64,000 bases of DNA from Macrostomum hystrix (Eukaryota; Platyhelminthes; Macrostomidae): contig CATNEN010000041.1 in assembly GCA_950097015.1 (NCBI GenBank), positions 3,017,501 to 3,081,500 on the forward strand, written 5' to 3'. A model generated the notes under the pieces. The model did not search any database and was not told where the DNA came from. It saw only the letters and a list, made by a program, of their open reading frames with translations. The translations under genes and the position numbers were made by a program. Positions 20,127 through 32,751 of the stretch are shown here, piece by piece; the first letter of the stretch is position 1, and the number at the start of each line of letters is the position of its first letter.

Positions 20127-22424
20127 TCAGAGCTCTCCAGAGTCGTGGGAAGAGCCGCCACGAGCCCCAGCAGATGCGGAGGCACCCGGTGTCGTCTCGG
20201 TCGGCTTGATGAAGATGCCCTCGGCCACTGTCCAGTGGCTGCCGGGCCTGGGCGAGTTGACGGCGCTGACCTCAGCCTGGCCGGCGATGGGACGGCTGTA
20301 GCGCTGGCCGGCCACGTGCAGGTACTGCTCCGTGACGGCGTGTCGAAGCCGGATGTGGCCGTTGCGGCGCCACAGACCGCCATCGGCGGAGTCGCCGCTG
20401 TCGCAGAGCAGCTTCCAGTCGTCGCCGAGGTCACCTTCGCCGTTCTCGCCATAGGCGGAGACCTGTGAGTGATAAACGCAATATTCAAGCATTTTGAGGA
20501 GACAGCCCATGACATTACTGCTAATAGTAAGATGCAAATGTTTGCGTTAGAAGTTAGGCGTTTGAAGACAACCTTATTTCAGAGCCCGCACAGATTAAGA
20601 ATGCCAGCTCGCTAAAGCTGCTCACTCACCTCCTGCAGGTTGGTGATGGGCGAGCTGTACACGTGGCTGTGCAGGTTCCGGCCGGTAGCCACGTGGGTGA
20701 GGCGCATGGTGCTGCCACACTTGATCGGGTAGCCGCGAGTGCAGTCTACGCCGGTGCGGGCGCGCACTCGCCAGTATGAGTTGCTGTCCCCACTGGACTC
20801 AACGCCGGTGACAGACTGCTGGCCAGAGCCAGAGCCATACTTCACCTCGTGTGAGTGTAAGCGCACATTGTGATCTGTGTTGAGTAGCTTAATAACAGAG
20901 CCACAAGTGACAAAGTCGTATAGGGAGCCTGGCATGCAAGATTGGTGGGATGCAGAAATGGTTGTCCAATGTGTATTAGCTAGCTTTAACTAGCTTGTTC
21001 TGATAACTGATATTAATATTATTTCACAGTATTAATTACCCATTACCAGTAATAATTATCTTAGTATCACAAAATAAGCATAAAATAAATTTGTATAATT
21101 TTAGGAATTCTTTGAGTTTTACTAGACCTAGCCAGAAAGCCTAGCAGTTCATAATTTGCTGAAAATGACAAGGACTGTTACTAGAGTAGATCAACAGAAC
21201 TCTTGATGTAAAATTATTTGTACATATAGCTATACACTTCTAGCAATTTATTAGACATTAGCGGGTTGGCCGGAGAGAGAGGAAAAAGGCGGAACATAGC
21301 AGGTGCAACAAACAAAAACTTATCCTACTGCCCTACAAGTGGGCAACAATATGGGAGTACATTTATAAAAGAAAAGATGAACGAATATGATGAGATTTTT
21401 TCTTGCGGATATTAAAATGGAAAATAACTCAAGACAAGCAAGGCTAGAGCGCAGGCGAGGACAGCACAGTGCGCAGGGCTTAAAGGGGGCCACACACGGC
21501 CACCCACCCTGACCAAAGCCACAGCGCACCCACCCCACAGGCAAAGCACAAACAACCCCTGGCCCCCGCTAACAGCAATAGGCCAGCCAATCTACACATG
21601 ATTGGGAACAACTAGAACAAGTTTCAAAGCAGTCCATAGTTAGTTTATTGATAAGCTTGTAATATTGTTTTATAAAAATGCTACAATCTCTATATATTCT
21701 TACTTATATATAAATTATAAAAATATATTGAATTTGAATCTAGCTCATAAAATAGTAATATTTTCCATAGGTAATACAATGTTTACATTAAAAGCAAGTA
21801 CAAAATGGTACATATTCCACTAATCATTAAGCCTATTCCATGCTATAAGACATAAAACTTGTCAAACTTGTTGATTTTCAATAGAAAATTGTACCTTAAC
21901 TACCCAAATTAAATTAATTAAGTGTCAGGAACTAAGAATATTTGAATAAACACAAGTTAGCAATCTAGTCAAAGCACTAAGTCAAAGTCAAAGTTATAGT
22001 CAAAGCAGAAAGTAATCCTATTTTTGTTTTCTGGCCTATACATAGGCAATGTTACAAGCCTGCTTTGCACTTGTTTACCATCTTGCTGATGACATGGTTG
22101 GACAAAAATGAACAACCAAAAAACTCAACAAATTAAAACACAAAAAATTGTAACTGGAAATAACAAATCTTTGCAAACTTAGTAAATTCTGAATTGTATA
22201 AATCACTTCCATGTAATTTTAAGAGTCTATTTATTAGTTTATTTCCTTATTTAAAAAGAGCAAAAATTATAATTAAGTAACTAGATCCATTCTAATAAAC
22301 CAGCAATTAATTCTTCTTAATATCTAAAGATTCCAATAGTTTTGTTACCTTTGGCTGCATTGAGCTGTAAAAGACCAACAAAGCAAGAAATTCTCAGGAA
22401 GACGAAGCATAGTAAGAATTTCAT
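20127..22424 (-). CDS. SDF2: SDF2-type MIR-domain protein of the endoplasmic reticulum (3 exons)
   Basis: Exon 1 (22424-22349) encodes a signal peptide, MKFLLCFVFLRISCFVGLLQ plus LNAAK, ending in phase 1 at GTAACA. Exon 2 (20928-20630) follows TTGCATGCCAG and restores the frame. Exon 3 (20462-20127) follows CACTCACAG. Total about 236 aa. Conserved SDF2 signatures appear in order: VTCGSVIKLLNT, VRLHSHEVKYGSGSGQQSVT, SNSYWRV, PIKCGSTMRLTHVATGRNLH, QEVSAYGENGEGD, DDWKLLC, then RPIAGQAEV and GIFIKP. These form three MIR repeats. SDF2 proteins work in the ER as part of the DNAJB11/Hsp70 chaperone machinery and resemble the luminal MIR part of protein O-mannosyltransferases. The protein ends in SGEL, a weak variant of the HDEL/HAEL retrieval signal. 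A poorly conserved Ser/Ala/Gly-rich stretch precedes the end. Confidence 0.9.
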
Positions 22425-22489
22425 GGCTCTTCTGAGACTTGTGTAGCAGCCGCTTCTGTTCTAGAATTGATATTGAACCAAGAGTCTCG

Positions 22490-22641
22490 TTACAGTTTTC
22501 AAGAGATAAAGGGTTTAAATTAGTACGTAATGTTAACTAGTTACAGTTTTCAAGAAATAAAGGTTTAAATTAGTAGGTAATGTTAACTACTTTACAGTTT
22601 TTCAAGAAATAAAGGGTTAAATTAGTACGTAATGTTAACTA
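22490..22641 (+). repeat. Three tandem copies of an approx. 52-bp AT-rich unit
   Basis: The unit contains TTACAGTTTTCAAGARATAA and TTAAATTAGTACGTAATGTT, ending AACTAG. It occurs three times just upstream of SDF2 exon 1 (- strand gene), so it could overlap the promoter. Confidence 0.8.
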
Positions 22642-24109
22642 GTATAAACAAAATCAATATTATTTGAAGTTTAAGAGAATTAGTAATTAGTAATACCGTT
22701 ATAAGCAGCTTTTCTTTAGCACACTTTATTGGACATATTATGACAAATAGCAACATCTATAAAAAATTTTTTTGCTTCACTTGCTTTACTTGCCTACAAA
22801 CACTTTTCGAAAGGTGTTGCCAGTGCCGGCCTATCGTAACAGCACGGTGCATATTTCAGACTTCGAGAACAGGGCAGCGATAGATATTTTCACACTCTAG
22901 AGCTTCGGGAGCAAAGCGGCTGGAATCCAACAGACAAGTATATATTGCATTACACGGTGGAGAAGCCTTTAGAGAGTTGCTCTCTCGACTGGCGACATGG
23001 GTTTGCCGCATTCGACCCCCGACCGAAGCAGGATCGCCCACAAGGGTTTGCCAAAAGATACAGCTTAACTTGAGGGGCTCTCTAAAATACAAACCTGGTA
23101 GCACATATCCGAAACAATACTTTTTTCTGTGATGTTCATTAATTTGATTTTTAAATCCATGGTAAAAAATTACAATGGTCAGTTCTTGCTTTGATAGATG
23201 TGACTGCAAGGTTTGAAAAATTGCCGCAAACTCTAACTGGCTCAACATTTTTTACCATTTTTTCGCTTAAGCTCTGGTGAAGATTATTCAAGATGATTGA
23301 AGATGTGTCAATTCAAAGAAGAGAATTGCGGCTACCAAACGACGCCAAATTCGTGCAAGTACACCATCTAGGTGTCCACACCAAGTCAATGTGACAAATA
23401 TCTGGATGCCCTCCAGATAGGCAGTCCAAGGATGGAAGAAAAAAGGTGAGATTTAAGGCGATAACGCTTTCAACACGCATGAGGTAATTTAAAATCAAAT
23501 CTAAAAAATATTAAATCTACAGCTTTCGGCCTGAGTGCTGACAGAAGCCAGACATGATTTATTAAAGCACGAGCATCTGGCAGTGCTTACGAGAGCTGCC
23601 AGTAGCAATTGCCTAAAATAACGCTTGATGCGCCCGATCCAGGTTTTTCCTACTGGCTAGCGAATTATTTTCGAATTGTGCATCATTGCAATTAAAAGTG
23701 CATCGCGTCCTCATTAAGGACTTAAATGAATGATTACGACGGCTTCGCAAAGAAGCAATGGTGCAAAAAAAATCATAACAATAATGTTAGTGAAATGTTA
23801 ATATACACAGAAATTGGTGCAGATTCATGACTAGCTTGGGTATGACGCATCGGAGGATGAGACGGATAGGTGTGACGCACAGGACTGGAAAGCAGACGCC
23901 CGAGAATTTCAACCGAATAAAAGAGCAGAGATTGAGAAAATCAGGGCTGAATGATGCGCTGATTGGCGATGTGAGGCATTGCAAATGATTAGCCCAGCTC
24001 CCAGGAATGAGGAGTTCATAACCCATGAAATTGTAAGTTTCATACAAAGTTTCGCGTCCATCAGCAGTCAGCCAGGCCTGTACAAGGAAACTGCAGCTCA
24101 GAGGGCGGC
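22642..24109. other. Intergenic between SDF2 and the Mahogunin-type gene
   Basis: No convincing gene. An open frame at 22856-23248 (-) has no recognisable domain. The 3' end of the Mahogunin-type transcript should lie in the last few hundred bases, but no clear AATAAA on the - strand was found close to its stop. Confidence 0.4.
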
Positions 24110-27100
24110 TCAGCTGAAGTCGGATTCGTCCGAGTCCTGCAAGCGAAAGTCGCCGCTGCCCGCGATGACGATGGCCGACGCAGTGTTGGCGCCGCAGTCC
24201 GAAGCTGAAGCAGAAGGAGCTACCGCGGTCAGCAGCAGTCGCTGCTGGCTGTTGGCGCTCTCCGTTGACGATGAGCAGGAGTTCGAGCCCCGGTCGGCAT
24301 CGCCATCAACTAGGAGCGCGACGGCCGGGAGAGCTGCCGCTCCCAGGTCCGCTTCCGCTTCGGGAAAGACGACGCGGCCAGCCGCCGACTTGGCAACAGC
24401 CTGATCGCCCGAGGCAGCTGCTGCTGTTGACGGCTCGTCCGACTCAGAGTCCGCCCAGCAGTCATCCTCGTCATTGACTTCGCCAACGGCCTGTGTGTCG
24501 AAGGCGGCCCCGCCGCTGCTGCTGCTGCTGCTTCTGGGCCGTCCTTTAGGACGAGCAGTCGGATCCGGAGCTGCCTGGGCTGCTTTCGGTGACTCTGGCA
24601 GTGGCTGCTTGACCGGCGAGGCCCAGGCCTGCGGAGCGGTGGCCGTACCCGGCCGTCTGTTTGTCACCTGCGCAGCCGAGCCGGACGCGGAGGCGGACGC
24701 CGTTGCCATCACTGACTGCCGCTGAGCATCGACGAATTCCAGAATGGGCACCGCGGCGGCCGGCAGAGAGCTATCGGGCCCGGAGCTGTCGGACTGCACC
24801 GTCAGCTGCAGCAGGGCGCGAAACGGTGCCCGACAGATCGGGCAGCAGCTGGCCTGGTATCTGCGTATTTGCAATCATTTTTTATAACTATCGGGTAGTT
24901 CGAAAATTCCTCAAACATGTTCTTAAACACTTGTTCCTTACTTGTTCTTTAAACAAGTAAAGCACACAGAAATTTAAATGTTTTAGCAGTAAAATATAAC
25001 AAAATTAGGCCCGGAGACACTTTGTTTACACACGAAAAGAAAAATAAACGATGTACATGAAAGAGCCTGAACCATTGCGTCCTGAACTCACCTGAGCGAG
25101 TCGGCGCAGGTGTCGCACAGGCAGAGGTGCCTGCAGGGTAGGATGACGGTGTCTCTGGCCTTCACCATGCAGACAACGCAGTCAGCGTCTCCAGCGTCGG
25201 CCATCGAGTCGACTGCGGCTGCTGCCGTCGTGGCCTGGGAGGTAGAGCCGCCGTTTCCGCCACCGGCCTCCCGATCGGAGATGCCGTAGATGTCGTGAGC
25301 AACTAGAGGCAAGCCGTCAATTACCTGAGTGAGACCAGTGGCCGAGTGCAAACCAGTTTAAAGGGGTGGTTGTGCATAAGGGCCTACTGTCAGTAGCGAG
25401 ACAAGAGTGTGGAGTAAAATCGATTAATTAGTACACGAGTGAGAAAAAAGCTGCTGTCAGCGGCAATCACAAGGAATTTCGAAGCATCCAAAATTGCGTA
25501 CTGCCTTGTGCTGCTTACCGGAACTTAATGAATTACTCCAAGAGAAGTTCTGGTTCACAAGCTTACTTCAATGTCCAATGAGTTTTGTACTGTGACTTTG
25601 ACAGCGAATATTCGAACGCTTAGTCCATCATTGAAACTGCAGCCAGAGATGCCCCCACAGAAGCGGCAATAATTGCTTGCTCAAGCGTCTCACCGCGGGT
25701 CACAATTTACATGCAAATGATGCGCCACAATGGTCACAAAACACTTTTCAGCTTTCTATTCCGCATGTATACTATTTTTAGACTGGGACTGAGACTTATT
25801 GCGCGACCGACAGCAGACAGCCAAGCTGCGATGAAGAGCCCGTCGACAATTTACCATCTCCAGACCGAAGTTGGCTGATTGGCATTTCATTCAGCTTAAG
25901 GAACCATAGTGAGAAGCAAATATGAAACTCCCTGGACAATTCTCTCAGCCAGATAGGCTGAGATCGTTAGCAACAAACTAGGCTCTCCGTCGCTTCAGTG
26001 TGGTTCCTTTTAAAAAAAAGACGCATTAACTTCGTCTGTTAGAAATTGTGCGCAATTTCCGTCATGCAAAAACTTAACTTTTGGCTGTCAGGTGCGAAGC
26101 AAGACAATGGCCACACAGCTGAACCTACCATGATCTGTTTGAGCACCTTGAGGGAGTAGGGTGAGTCGGCGGACAGCCGCTCCGCAGAGCACAGCAGCAG
26201 CTGCTGGTTGGCAGGGGCCTGGCCGGAATCGTCCACAGCTTCCACCAGCACAGCCAGGTGGAATGCCTCCTGCCAGCTGCTGTCAGCTGCTTCGTCAAAT
26301 ATAGAAGGCCTCAGGGTGAGCTCGGTGCAGGAGAACACCTGCGGGATATTCAATGTCAGTCAACAGTTTGGCTTGAACCGGCATTTCCCATTTACCTTGG
26401 AAGCAACATCCTCTGATGCCATTTCCCTTGAAAGCAACATCCTCTGATGCCATTTCCCTTGAAAGCAACATCCTCTGATGCCATTTCCCTTGAAAGCAAC
26501 ATCCTCTGATGCCATTTCCCTTGAAAGCAACATCCTCTGATGCCATTTCCCTTGAAAGCAACATCCTCTGATGCCATTTCCCTTGGAAGCAACATCCTCT
26601 GATGCCATTTCCCTTGGAAGCAACATCCTCTGATGCCATTTCCCTTGAAAGCAACATCCTCTGATGCCATTTCCCTTGGAACCACATCCTCTGATCCAAC
26701 TCCCGGTAAAAATTCAACTGATAAAATTATCACTAATCCAAATTCACGTAGATGACTACCATAAGAACCTGATTTCCCAAGGATTGAGCATGATCCTAAA
26801 GCAGCCGAATCCACTTACATAATATTTAATGACCCAAATTTACCTAGATAAACTAACCCGATTCCTCCTCAACCGAATCCAAAGCCCAACCCTTGGTCTG
26901 GTGACTCAGGTCACTCCTAGCCAAGCAATCAGCAGCAACCAAAGCTCCGCACCCAGCCGAGACCGCGCGAAAAGCGGCGCCGTTCCGGGCTCGGGAAGAG
27001 TGGATGCTGCGGCTCCAGCACCAGCCGCTGGCCGTTGAAGGTCTGATAGACGAACAGCCAGAGGGACACTTCGCAGTCGACCAGGCAGTCCAGGACCAGC

Positions 27101-27435
27101 TCCACGTGAAAGGCCTGGTGCGGCAGCGGCTCGGAGCCGGAGTCGGCCTTGACAAAGCGGGCGGTTTCCTTGCGCAGGTTCACAGTGGCCCGAAGCGGGC
27201 GGCTTTGGCTGGTGGGCCGGCCTACAGGCAGCGGGTAGGTCAGCGGCCGGCTGTTGACGAACTGCAGTTCGGCTGGCTCGCCAAAAATAAAAGATTCACG
27301 GGCGACTGAGCCAAACTTCTCGCCGCCCAGGTAGAAATGGCCGGCGAAGAGCACACCAGACTTGGGCGGGAAGGTGACCCAGCCCTGCTCGGACTGGGCG
27401 CTTGGCGAGCTGGAGGTTGACAGCAGGGAACCCAT
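24110..27435 (-). CDS. MGRN1: Mahogunin/RNF157-type RING E3 ubiquitin ligase (4 exons)
   Basis: Exons 27435-26953, 26338-26129, 25324-25092 and 24860-24110 join in phase and give about 558 aa, close to the roughly 550 aa of MGRN1. The start ATG gives MGSLLS, matching the family's N-myristoylation start (MGS). The conserved N-terminal region includes FPPKSGVLFAGHFYLGGEKF, FGEPAELQFVNSRPLTYPLP and VNLRKETARFVK. The C3HC4 RING spans exons 3-4: CVVC, DTVILPCRHLCLC, CADSLR, then CPICRAPF. The about 200-aa tail is Ser/Ala-rich and acidic, with DDCWADSESDEP and no recognised domain. Family members ubiquitinate targets such as TSG101 and melanocortin receptors in endosomal trafficking. The least certain junction is the exon 1 donor (TGG|GTGCGG). 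A CTTTGTTCCGCAG just upstream of the ATG suggests a 5' UTR intron. Confidence 0.88.
26397..26700 (-). repeat. 31-bp minisatellite in Mahogunin-type intron 1
   Basis: About ten units of AAAGCAACATCCTCTGATGC with CATTTCCCTTG (+ strand) and only one or two variable positions (GAAAGC/GGAAGC). It lies about 60 bases from the exon 2 acceptor. Open frames of 88-140 codons through it are artefacts. Confidence 0.93.
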
Positions 27436-29683
27436 GCGGGCTGGGCTGCGGAACAAAGGTTAGTGCGCTAGTTGGTTTTACAAGAATATTTTGAAAAAGT
27501 AGGATTTCCCTAGAAATTAAATTTTCGGATAAATGCTGCCTACAGCCTACCCTAAAAATAAAAACCAAAAGAGGTGATTGGGAAGCATAGATTACTAAGA
27601 ATCCCTAAATTTGGAGACGAACGAGCAAATGATTTTAGAGTAGAATGCTAGAATGGATAGAAGAAATCATAATTTGGAATGGAATAGCTTCCATTAATTT
27701 ATGACCCAGGATGCAGAACTAGTTTCTAAATACCCACACGCCCCCGCCAGCACGGGGAAGACAGACGCAAGCAGCAACTCGATGCCTTTTCTTTACAGGA
27801 GTGAGGAAGAATTGCGCAGATGGAAACCTAGCCTGGCACCTGCTGAAAATAAAACAGCAATAAGGGGAGCAAGATGGTAAGCCTGGAGTTTTATTTTGCC
27901 GGACAGACAGGTAGGAAGGCGTTGCGCAGGCTAGGCTGTTTCGGCCAGGCTAAGTCCGTGCAAGAATCCCAAATAGCAATTAACACAGGCAGCGTCTGAC
28001 GGAGCTGAACCACAGGCTGCGCTAAAAAATCCCAATAACAATTAACACTGTGGCAAGTTGGCAAATCTGGCGCACGCCCTTCGGACCATTTCCAGTAAAA
28101 TCCGTAAGTCAGGCTGCGATCCAGACCACAATTCCCTTCGGCTGTGCAACTCCAGGATAATGGAAATGTCACCTCGTGTGCTTGCTATGAAAAATTTCGA
28201 GCGACCTTTCTCCTCTACAGCTCGTAAAGCACTGCAATAACGCTGCAGGTTTAGAAGATAGCCCTGAGATAAGCCTCGAAGCGCAGTTGGCCAAAGGATC
28301 GCAGTGAAAAGGCGATCGGCGCCAGCAGGTTGGATGCAATTACGAGTATAATGTGCGCAAAACATCGAACGATAGTCAGAAACATTTGATTTCATGCTCG
28401 GCCTGAATGAGGTCAATGCTTGCTGCAGATAATGAAGCACAACACTAACGTAACACTAGCAAGGCTACCAATAGCAGCTTTGCTATGCAAAAAGAGAATC
28501 ATACTCATCAGGTCGAGCACGCTATGTTCGTAAGAACGTGCTTTGTCACCATGTACTTAAATAGAAAGATCCGGTAGCCGTAGAGTTCAAGTACCGTTTA
28601 AAATGCAGGGCAAATTTATTTCGAACCCGGACACAAAGCACCGTTGGAGCTGCTTTCTACTGCCTTGTCGATAATGACAAGAGGACAAATTGGAGCTAGC
28701 CACCTTAAAGCTCCTGGAAAGATAATATCGAAAATAATTGCATGTAGTGCTGCAGCTTCGGCTGGAACAAAAGCGAAAATGGAACAAGCATTACATACGG
28801 CAGACTGTGTACTACAAAAGCGGAACAGAAGCTATGGCTGCGCAGAGCGGGCAATGCATCACTATGGGAGGTCCGCTGTCTCGCCGGGTACACAGACGGA
28901 GCGAATGTCTCGAGGTTGAATAAAGTGCGAGCTGGCTGAAGGCAAAGGAATATTTTTATTTCACCTTCCAGCGGCGACAGGCGAGTGTGGCTGGCGGGAC
29001 TTTCCAGCAGTAAAAGAAAACCCTTTCATGGCAGGGAATTCGATTCCGGAAACCGAATCCCAACAATAGAAAAAGGCCACTATAGCAGTGGGCGATGAAG
29101 GAATTCGCGTACCACTGCCGTGCAGAGCCGCAGAGGGCGACAGCAGACAGTGACGTCATGTTGTGGGTGCAAGCAGATGAAGTCGAAGATCACGGCTGGC
29201 AAGTGAATTATATACCATGTTATGCCGCAGGCAATTTTCTAAACGGTTTGCCAACACTGGACGCTCTTGACCTGGCTGGAACATGTTCTCCAGTGTATTT
29301 CTTCAGGCCGCAGCTTCCCGCGCATGCCACCCACGCATGCACCGCATACATCAGGCGCCAAGAGTCAGTGGCAGAGGCAGCATGGAGCCTCTTGACAGCG
29401 GAACAAGCACGAAGAAGCAGCCGAAGGAGGGACGGGAAGAACAAAACAGAAGACTGCAAGGCCTCGAGACCCCACCAATGACGGGGCAGGGAAGCAATCT
29501 GCGCAGTGATGGATAACAGCTGCGGGCGGACCGAGAGGCGGAGACGGAAGACGCGGACTGCCGGGGCATGCTGATTGACTGATGGCGCGCGCAGCCTCTC
29601 TTTATCAAATGGAAAGCGATCGGAGCGGACAGACCGGGCCAGATGGCTTTATCTTGGGAAAAATTCCAACCGAACCAAAATTC
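27436..29683. other. Intergenic; no gene recognised
   Basis: Should include the 5' UTR and promoter of the Mahogunin-type gene at its left end. Several 60-130-codon frames (for example 28042-28440 on -, 29095-29481 on +) lack any familiar motif, and I could not link them by splice sites. No transposon or RNA gene seen. Confidence 0.4.
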
Positions 29684-30333
29684 CAGGTTGAAGTCTCAAA
29701 TTGGAGCTGTGACCTGGGCTACCATCTAGTCCGACCCTAGCGAACCCAGGTTGAAGTCTCAAATTGGAGCTGTGACCTGGGCTACCATCTAGTCCGACCC
29801 TAGCGAACCCAGGTTGAAGTCTCAAATTGGAGCTGTGACCTGGGCTACCATCTAGTCTAACCCTAGCGAACCCAGGTTGCTAAGCGTCACGCCTAGATAG
29901 CTACAGCTGCGTCCTTGGATACCATCTAGTCTAACCCTAGCGAACCCAGGTTGCTAAGCGTCACACCTAGATAGCTACAGCTGCGTCCTTGGATACCATC
30001 TAGTCTAACCCTAGCGAACCCAGGTTGCTAAGCGTCACACCTAGATAGCTACAGCTGCGTCCTTGGATACCATCTAGTCTAACCCTAGCGAACCCAGGTT
30101 GCTAAGCGTCACACCTAGATAGCTACAGCTGCGTCCTTGGATACCATCTAGTCTAACCCTAGCGAACCCAGGTTGCTAAGCGTCACACCTAGATAGCTAC
30201 AGCTGCGTCCATGGATACCATCTAGTCTAACCCTAGCGAACCCAGGTTGCTAAGCGTCACACCTAGATAGCTACAGCTGCGTCCTTGGATACCATCTAGT
30301 CTAACCCTAGCGAACCCAGGTTGCTAAGCCTCA
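29684..30333 (+). repeat. Composite minisatellite with 63-bp and 74-bp units
   Basis: Three 63-bp units (AGGTTGAAGTCTCAAATTGG...) are followed by about six 74-bp units (AGGTTGCTAAGCGTCACACC...). Both unit types share the block TACCATCTAGT(C/T)(C/T)(G/A)ACCCTAGCGAACCC, so one arose from the other by exchange of the central segment. The units are almost identical within each type. Confidence 0.92.
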
Positions 30334-30819
30334 CACGGGGCAGGGCGGCAAGCAGTAAAAAAGGAAAAAAGTCAAGGCAAAAAGGCGAATGCGCAGTCGC
30401 TCGGCAACACGAATGCATTTGAAACGGAGCGGCTTCTCTTCAGAAAGCGTCAGCATCTGCGGCTCAAACAGGCAACAGCCAGCCGGCGGGCGGCAAACGG
30501 AAAGCAGGCAAACAGTAGGCAAAACAGCTAGAACAATGGGCATTTTAAATGGCGAAACTGATTCGGCGGAATTTCTCATCATTCAAGCAGCAACAGAGTA
30601 AGCTAGGACTTGAATTCCTTCCAGTCAGCTTTTAAAGCAGATCGCGAGGCGTACAGAGGCGGAAGCAAGAGAAACATTTTGTTCGACCAGAGACCGTTGA
30701 TTGGCTTCCTGACTCTCCAATGGCCGCTTAGTAAATGTGCGGGCTCGGAGAACCAAGGGTGACCGTTTTTGAGGCTGATGAGAGAATGAGGGCTGAGCCA
30801 GGCACAATGAGCCTCAGAC
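30334..30819. other. Spacer between two arrays; nothing recognised
   Basis: A unique sequence of about 480 bases without a supported gene, RNA or transposon. Confidence 0.35.
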
Positions 30820-31405
30820 AGAAGAAATCTCCCACACAATGAGCATCAGACAGAGCAAATCTCACACACAATGAGCATCAGACAGAGCAAATCTCACACA
30901 CAATGAGCATCAGACAGAGCAAATCTCACACACAATGAGCATCAGACAGAGCAAATCTCACACACAATGAGCATCAGACAGAGAAAATCTCACACACAAT
31001 GAGCATCAGACAGAGCAAATCTCACACACAATGAGCATCAGACAGAGCAAATCTCACACACAATGAGAATCAGACAGAGCAAATCTCACACACAATGAGA
31101 ATCAGACAGAGCAAATCTCACACACAATGAGAATCAGACAGAGCAAATCTCACACACAATGAGAATCAGACAGAGCAAATCTCACACACAATGAGCCTCA
31201 GACAGAGCAAATCTCACACACAATGAGAATCAGACAGAGCAAATCTCACACACAATGAGCATCAGACAGAGAAAATCTCACACACAATGAGCCTCAGACA
31301 GAGCAAATCTCATACACAATGAGCCTCAGACAGAGCAAATCTCACACACAATGAGCCTCAGACAGAGCAAATCTCACACACAATGAGCATCAGACAGAGA
31401 AAATC
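30820..31405 (+). repeat. 32-bp minisatellite downstream of GET3
   Basis: About 18 units of CACACACAATGAGCATCAGA plus CAGAGCAAATCT, with variants GAGAATC, GAGCCTC and GAGAAAATC. It lies about 250 bases past the GET3 stop (- strand), so it could be within or just after its 3' UTR. Confidence 0.93.
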
Positions 31406-31655
31406 AGGTAGCAGGCAGAGAACTTGGTGAAAGGAAAGCAGAGACCAACAGCTACAGTGAAGGACGAGACTGAGGTGGAGAGACGTGATTGCACCTAACA
31501 GTACAAGAAGAGAAGACCAGCGAGCTATGCTAGTTTTGTTGGTTAACAGGTAGGCGGTAGGGATCCTAGAGTACCATGTGCAGGCGTTGCAAACAAGAGG
31601 CCATTGACCTTAAGTCAGTATTGTCGGCGGAAGCAACCTGAGGCCGTCTGAGCTT

Positions 31656-32684
31656 TCATGGCTGCTTGGGCAGCGGCGGCGCCTTCTCGGGGTTGTAGGG
31701 CGCCAGCAGGAACTGGGAGAAGTACTCAAGCATGGCCAGGCCACGGATCTCGCGCTCCAGCAGCGGCATCTTGACGATGTGGAAGTCCTCGTACAGGTCC
31801 TCCATCTGGGCCACGTACTTCCGCTGGATGGCATGCCGGGACGCGCAGAGGGCGCACGGCGGTCTGGCGGGCGATGGGAAGAGCAGCTGGTTGACCACTA
31901 GGTTCTGCGTGTCGATGCCCAGCTTCGTAAGCTCCTGCACCAGCCGCTCCGTCTCGTACAGTGAGAGGAACTCGGCGATGCAGACGCACACGAAGGTGGT
32001 TCGCAGCGGGTTGCGGAATTCCTCGTTGACGCGGCGCACAAGCGGCAGACGGTCCTCCAGCTGCCGGCTGAGCTCCTCGGCCCGCAGACTGCCGAGGCCC
32101 AGCACAGAGCTTAGCTGGCCAATGAGCGGCGCCAGCTGGTTCTTGAAGGCGACCAGCTTGCCCATTGACGCCTCCATGGTGGACGGGAAGGACAGCAGGC
32201 GCAGCGTGTGGCCGGTGGGCGCCGTGTCAAACACGATGGCGCTGAAGTCCATGTCCTCGACCAGGCGCAGCACCTCCGAGTAGGACATAAACTCGTCAAT
32301 GCCGGGCAGGGCGGACATTAGCTCCGTCACCATGCTGCGCAGCGCGCCTGCGTCTTCATTCAGCAGCTCGTCCGGCAGGCCGGAGAGTCCTACGGAGGGG
32401 TCCACCTCCATGGCGTAAAGGTTGTTGAACCCCTTCACCAGCGTCGGCGTCTTGGAGAATTTCTGGTCGAACGCATCCGAGATGTTGTGGGCGGGGTCGG
32501 TGGACAGCAGCAGCACGGATGGTCGCACGTGGGACAGCTGCACCGCCAGCGAGCACGAGGTCGACGTCTTGCCCACGCCGCCCTTGCCGCCGACAAAGAT
32601 CCACTTCAGGCTCAGGCTCTGGTGCACCAAGCTGCTCAGAGTCGGGTCCATGGGAGACAGGCTGCTTTTTCCTGATGAATGCAT
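31656..32684 (-). CDS. GET3: GET3/ASNA1 ATPase for tail-anchored protein targeting (342 aa, one coding exon)
   Basis: A single open frame, collinear along its whole length with the animal GET3/TRC40/ASNA1 family. Features: deviant Walker A GKGGVGKT (33-40), switch I with [12 protein letters not shown] (about 61-72), switch II with [12 protein letters not shown] (about 151-162), the conserved [18 protein letters not shown]-like helix (here [18 protein letters not shown]), LVVNQLLFP, and the dimer zinc site CALC (Cys277, Cys280). The family binds transmembrane tails of newly made tail-anchored proteins and delivers them to the ER receptor using ATP. The N-terminus is short, with start sites at MHSSG or MDPTL. 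A CCTTTTCCAG acceptor at 32720-32721, just upstream of the ATG, suggests that a 5' UTR intron contains the 35-bp array. All catalytic residues are present. Confidence 0.95.
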   Translation of the reverse strand: MHSSGKSSLSPMDPTLSSLVHQSLSLKWIFVGGKGGVGKTSTSCSLAVQLSHVRPSVLLLSTDPAHNISDAFDQKFSKTPTLVKGFNNLYAMEVDPSVGLSGLPDELLNEDAGALRSMVTELMSALPGIDEFMSYSEVLRLVEDMDFSAIVFDTAPTGHTLRLLSFPSTMEASMGKLVAFKNQLAPLIGQLSSVLGLGSLRAEELSRQLEDRLPLVRRVNEEFRNPLRTTFVCVCIAEFLSLYETERLVQELTKLGIDTQNLVVNQLLFPSPARPPCALCASRHAIQRKYVAQMEDLYEDFHIVKMPLLEREIRGLAMLEYFSQFLLAPYNPEKAPPLPKQP

Positions 32685-32751
32685 ACTGCGGTCCAGCTGG
32701 CTGAGTGGCTGCGGCTGCGCTGGAAAAGGCCAGGTTACCGAAAAGGACTTA

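Noticed and set aside
22980-23030. A tRNA-like B-box (CATTCGACCCCCGACC) as a SINE or tRNA
   Set aside because: No matching A-box at the right distance, no tail and no target-site duplication.
28042-28440. A 132-codon - strand ORF as a gene
   Set aside because: No family resemblance, and it could not be joined to other exons. Left as intergenic.
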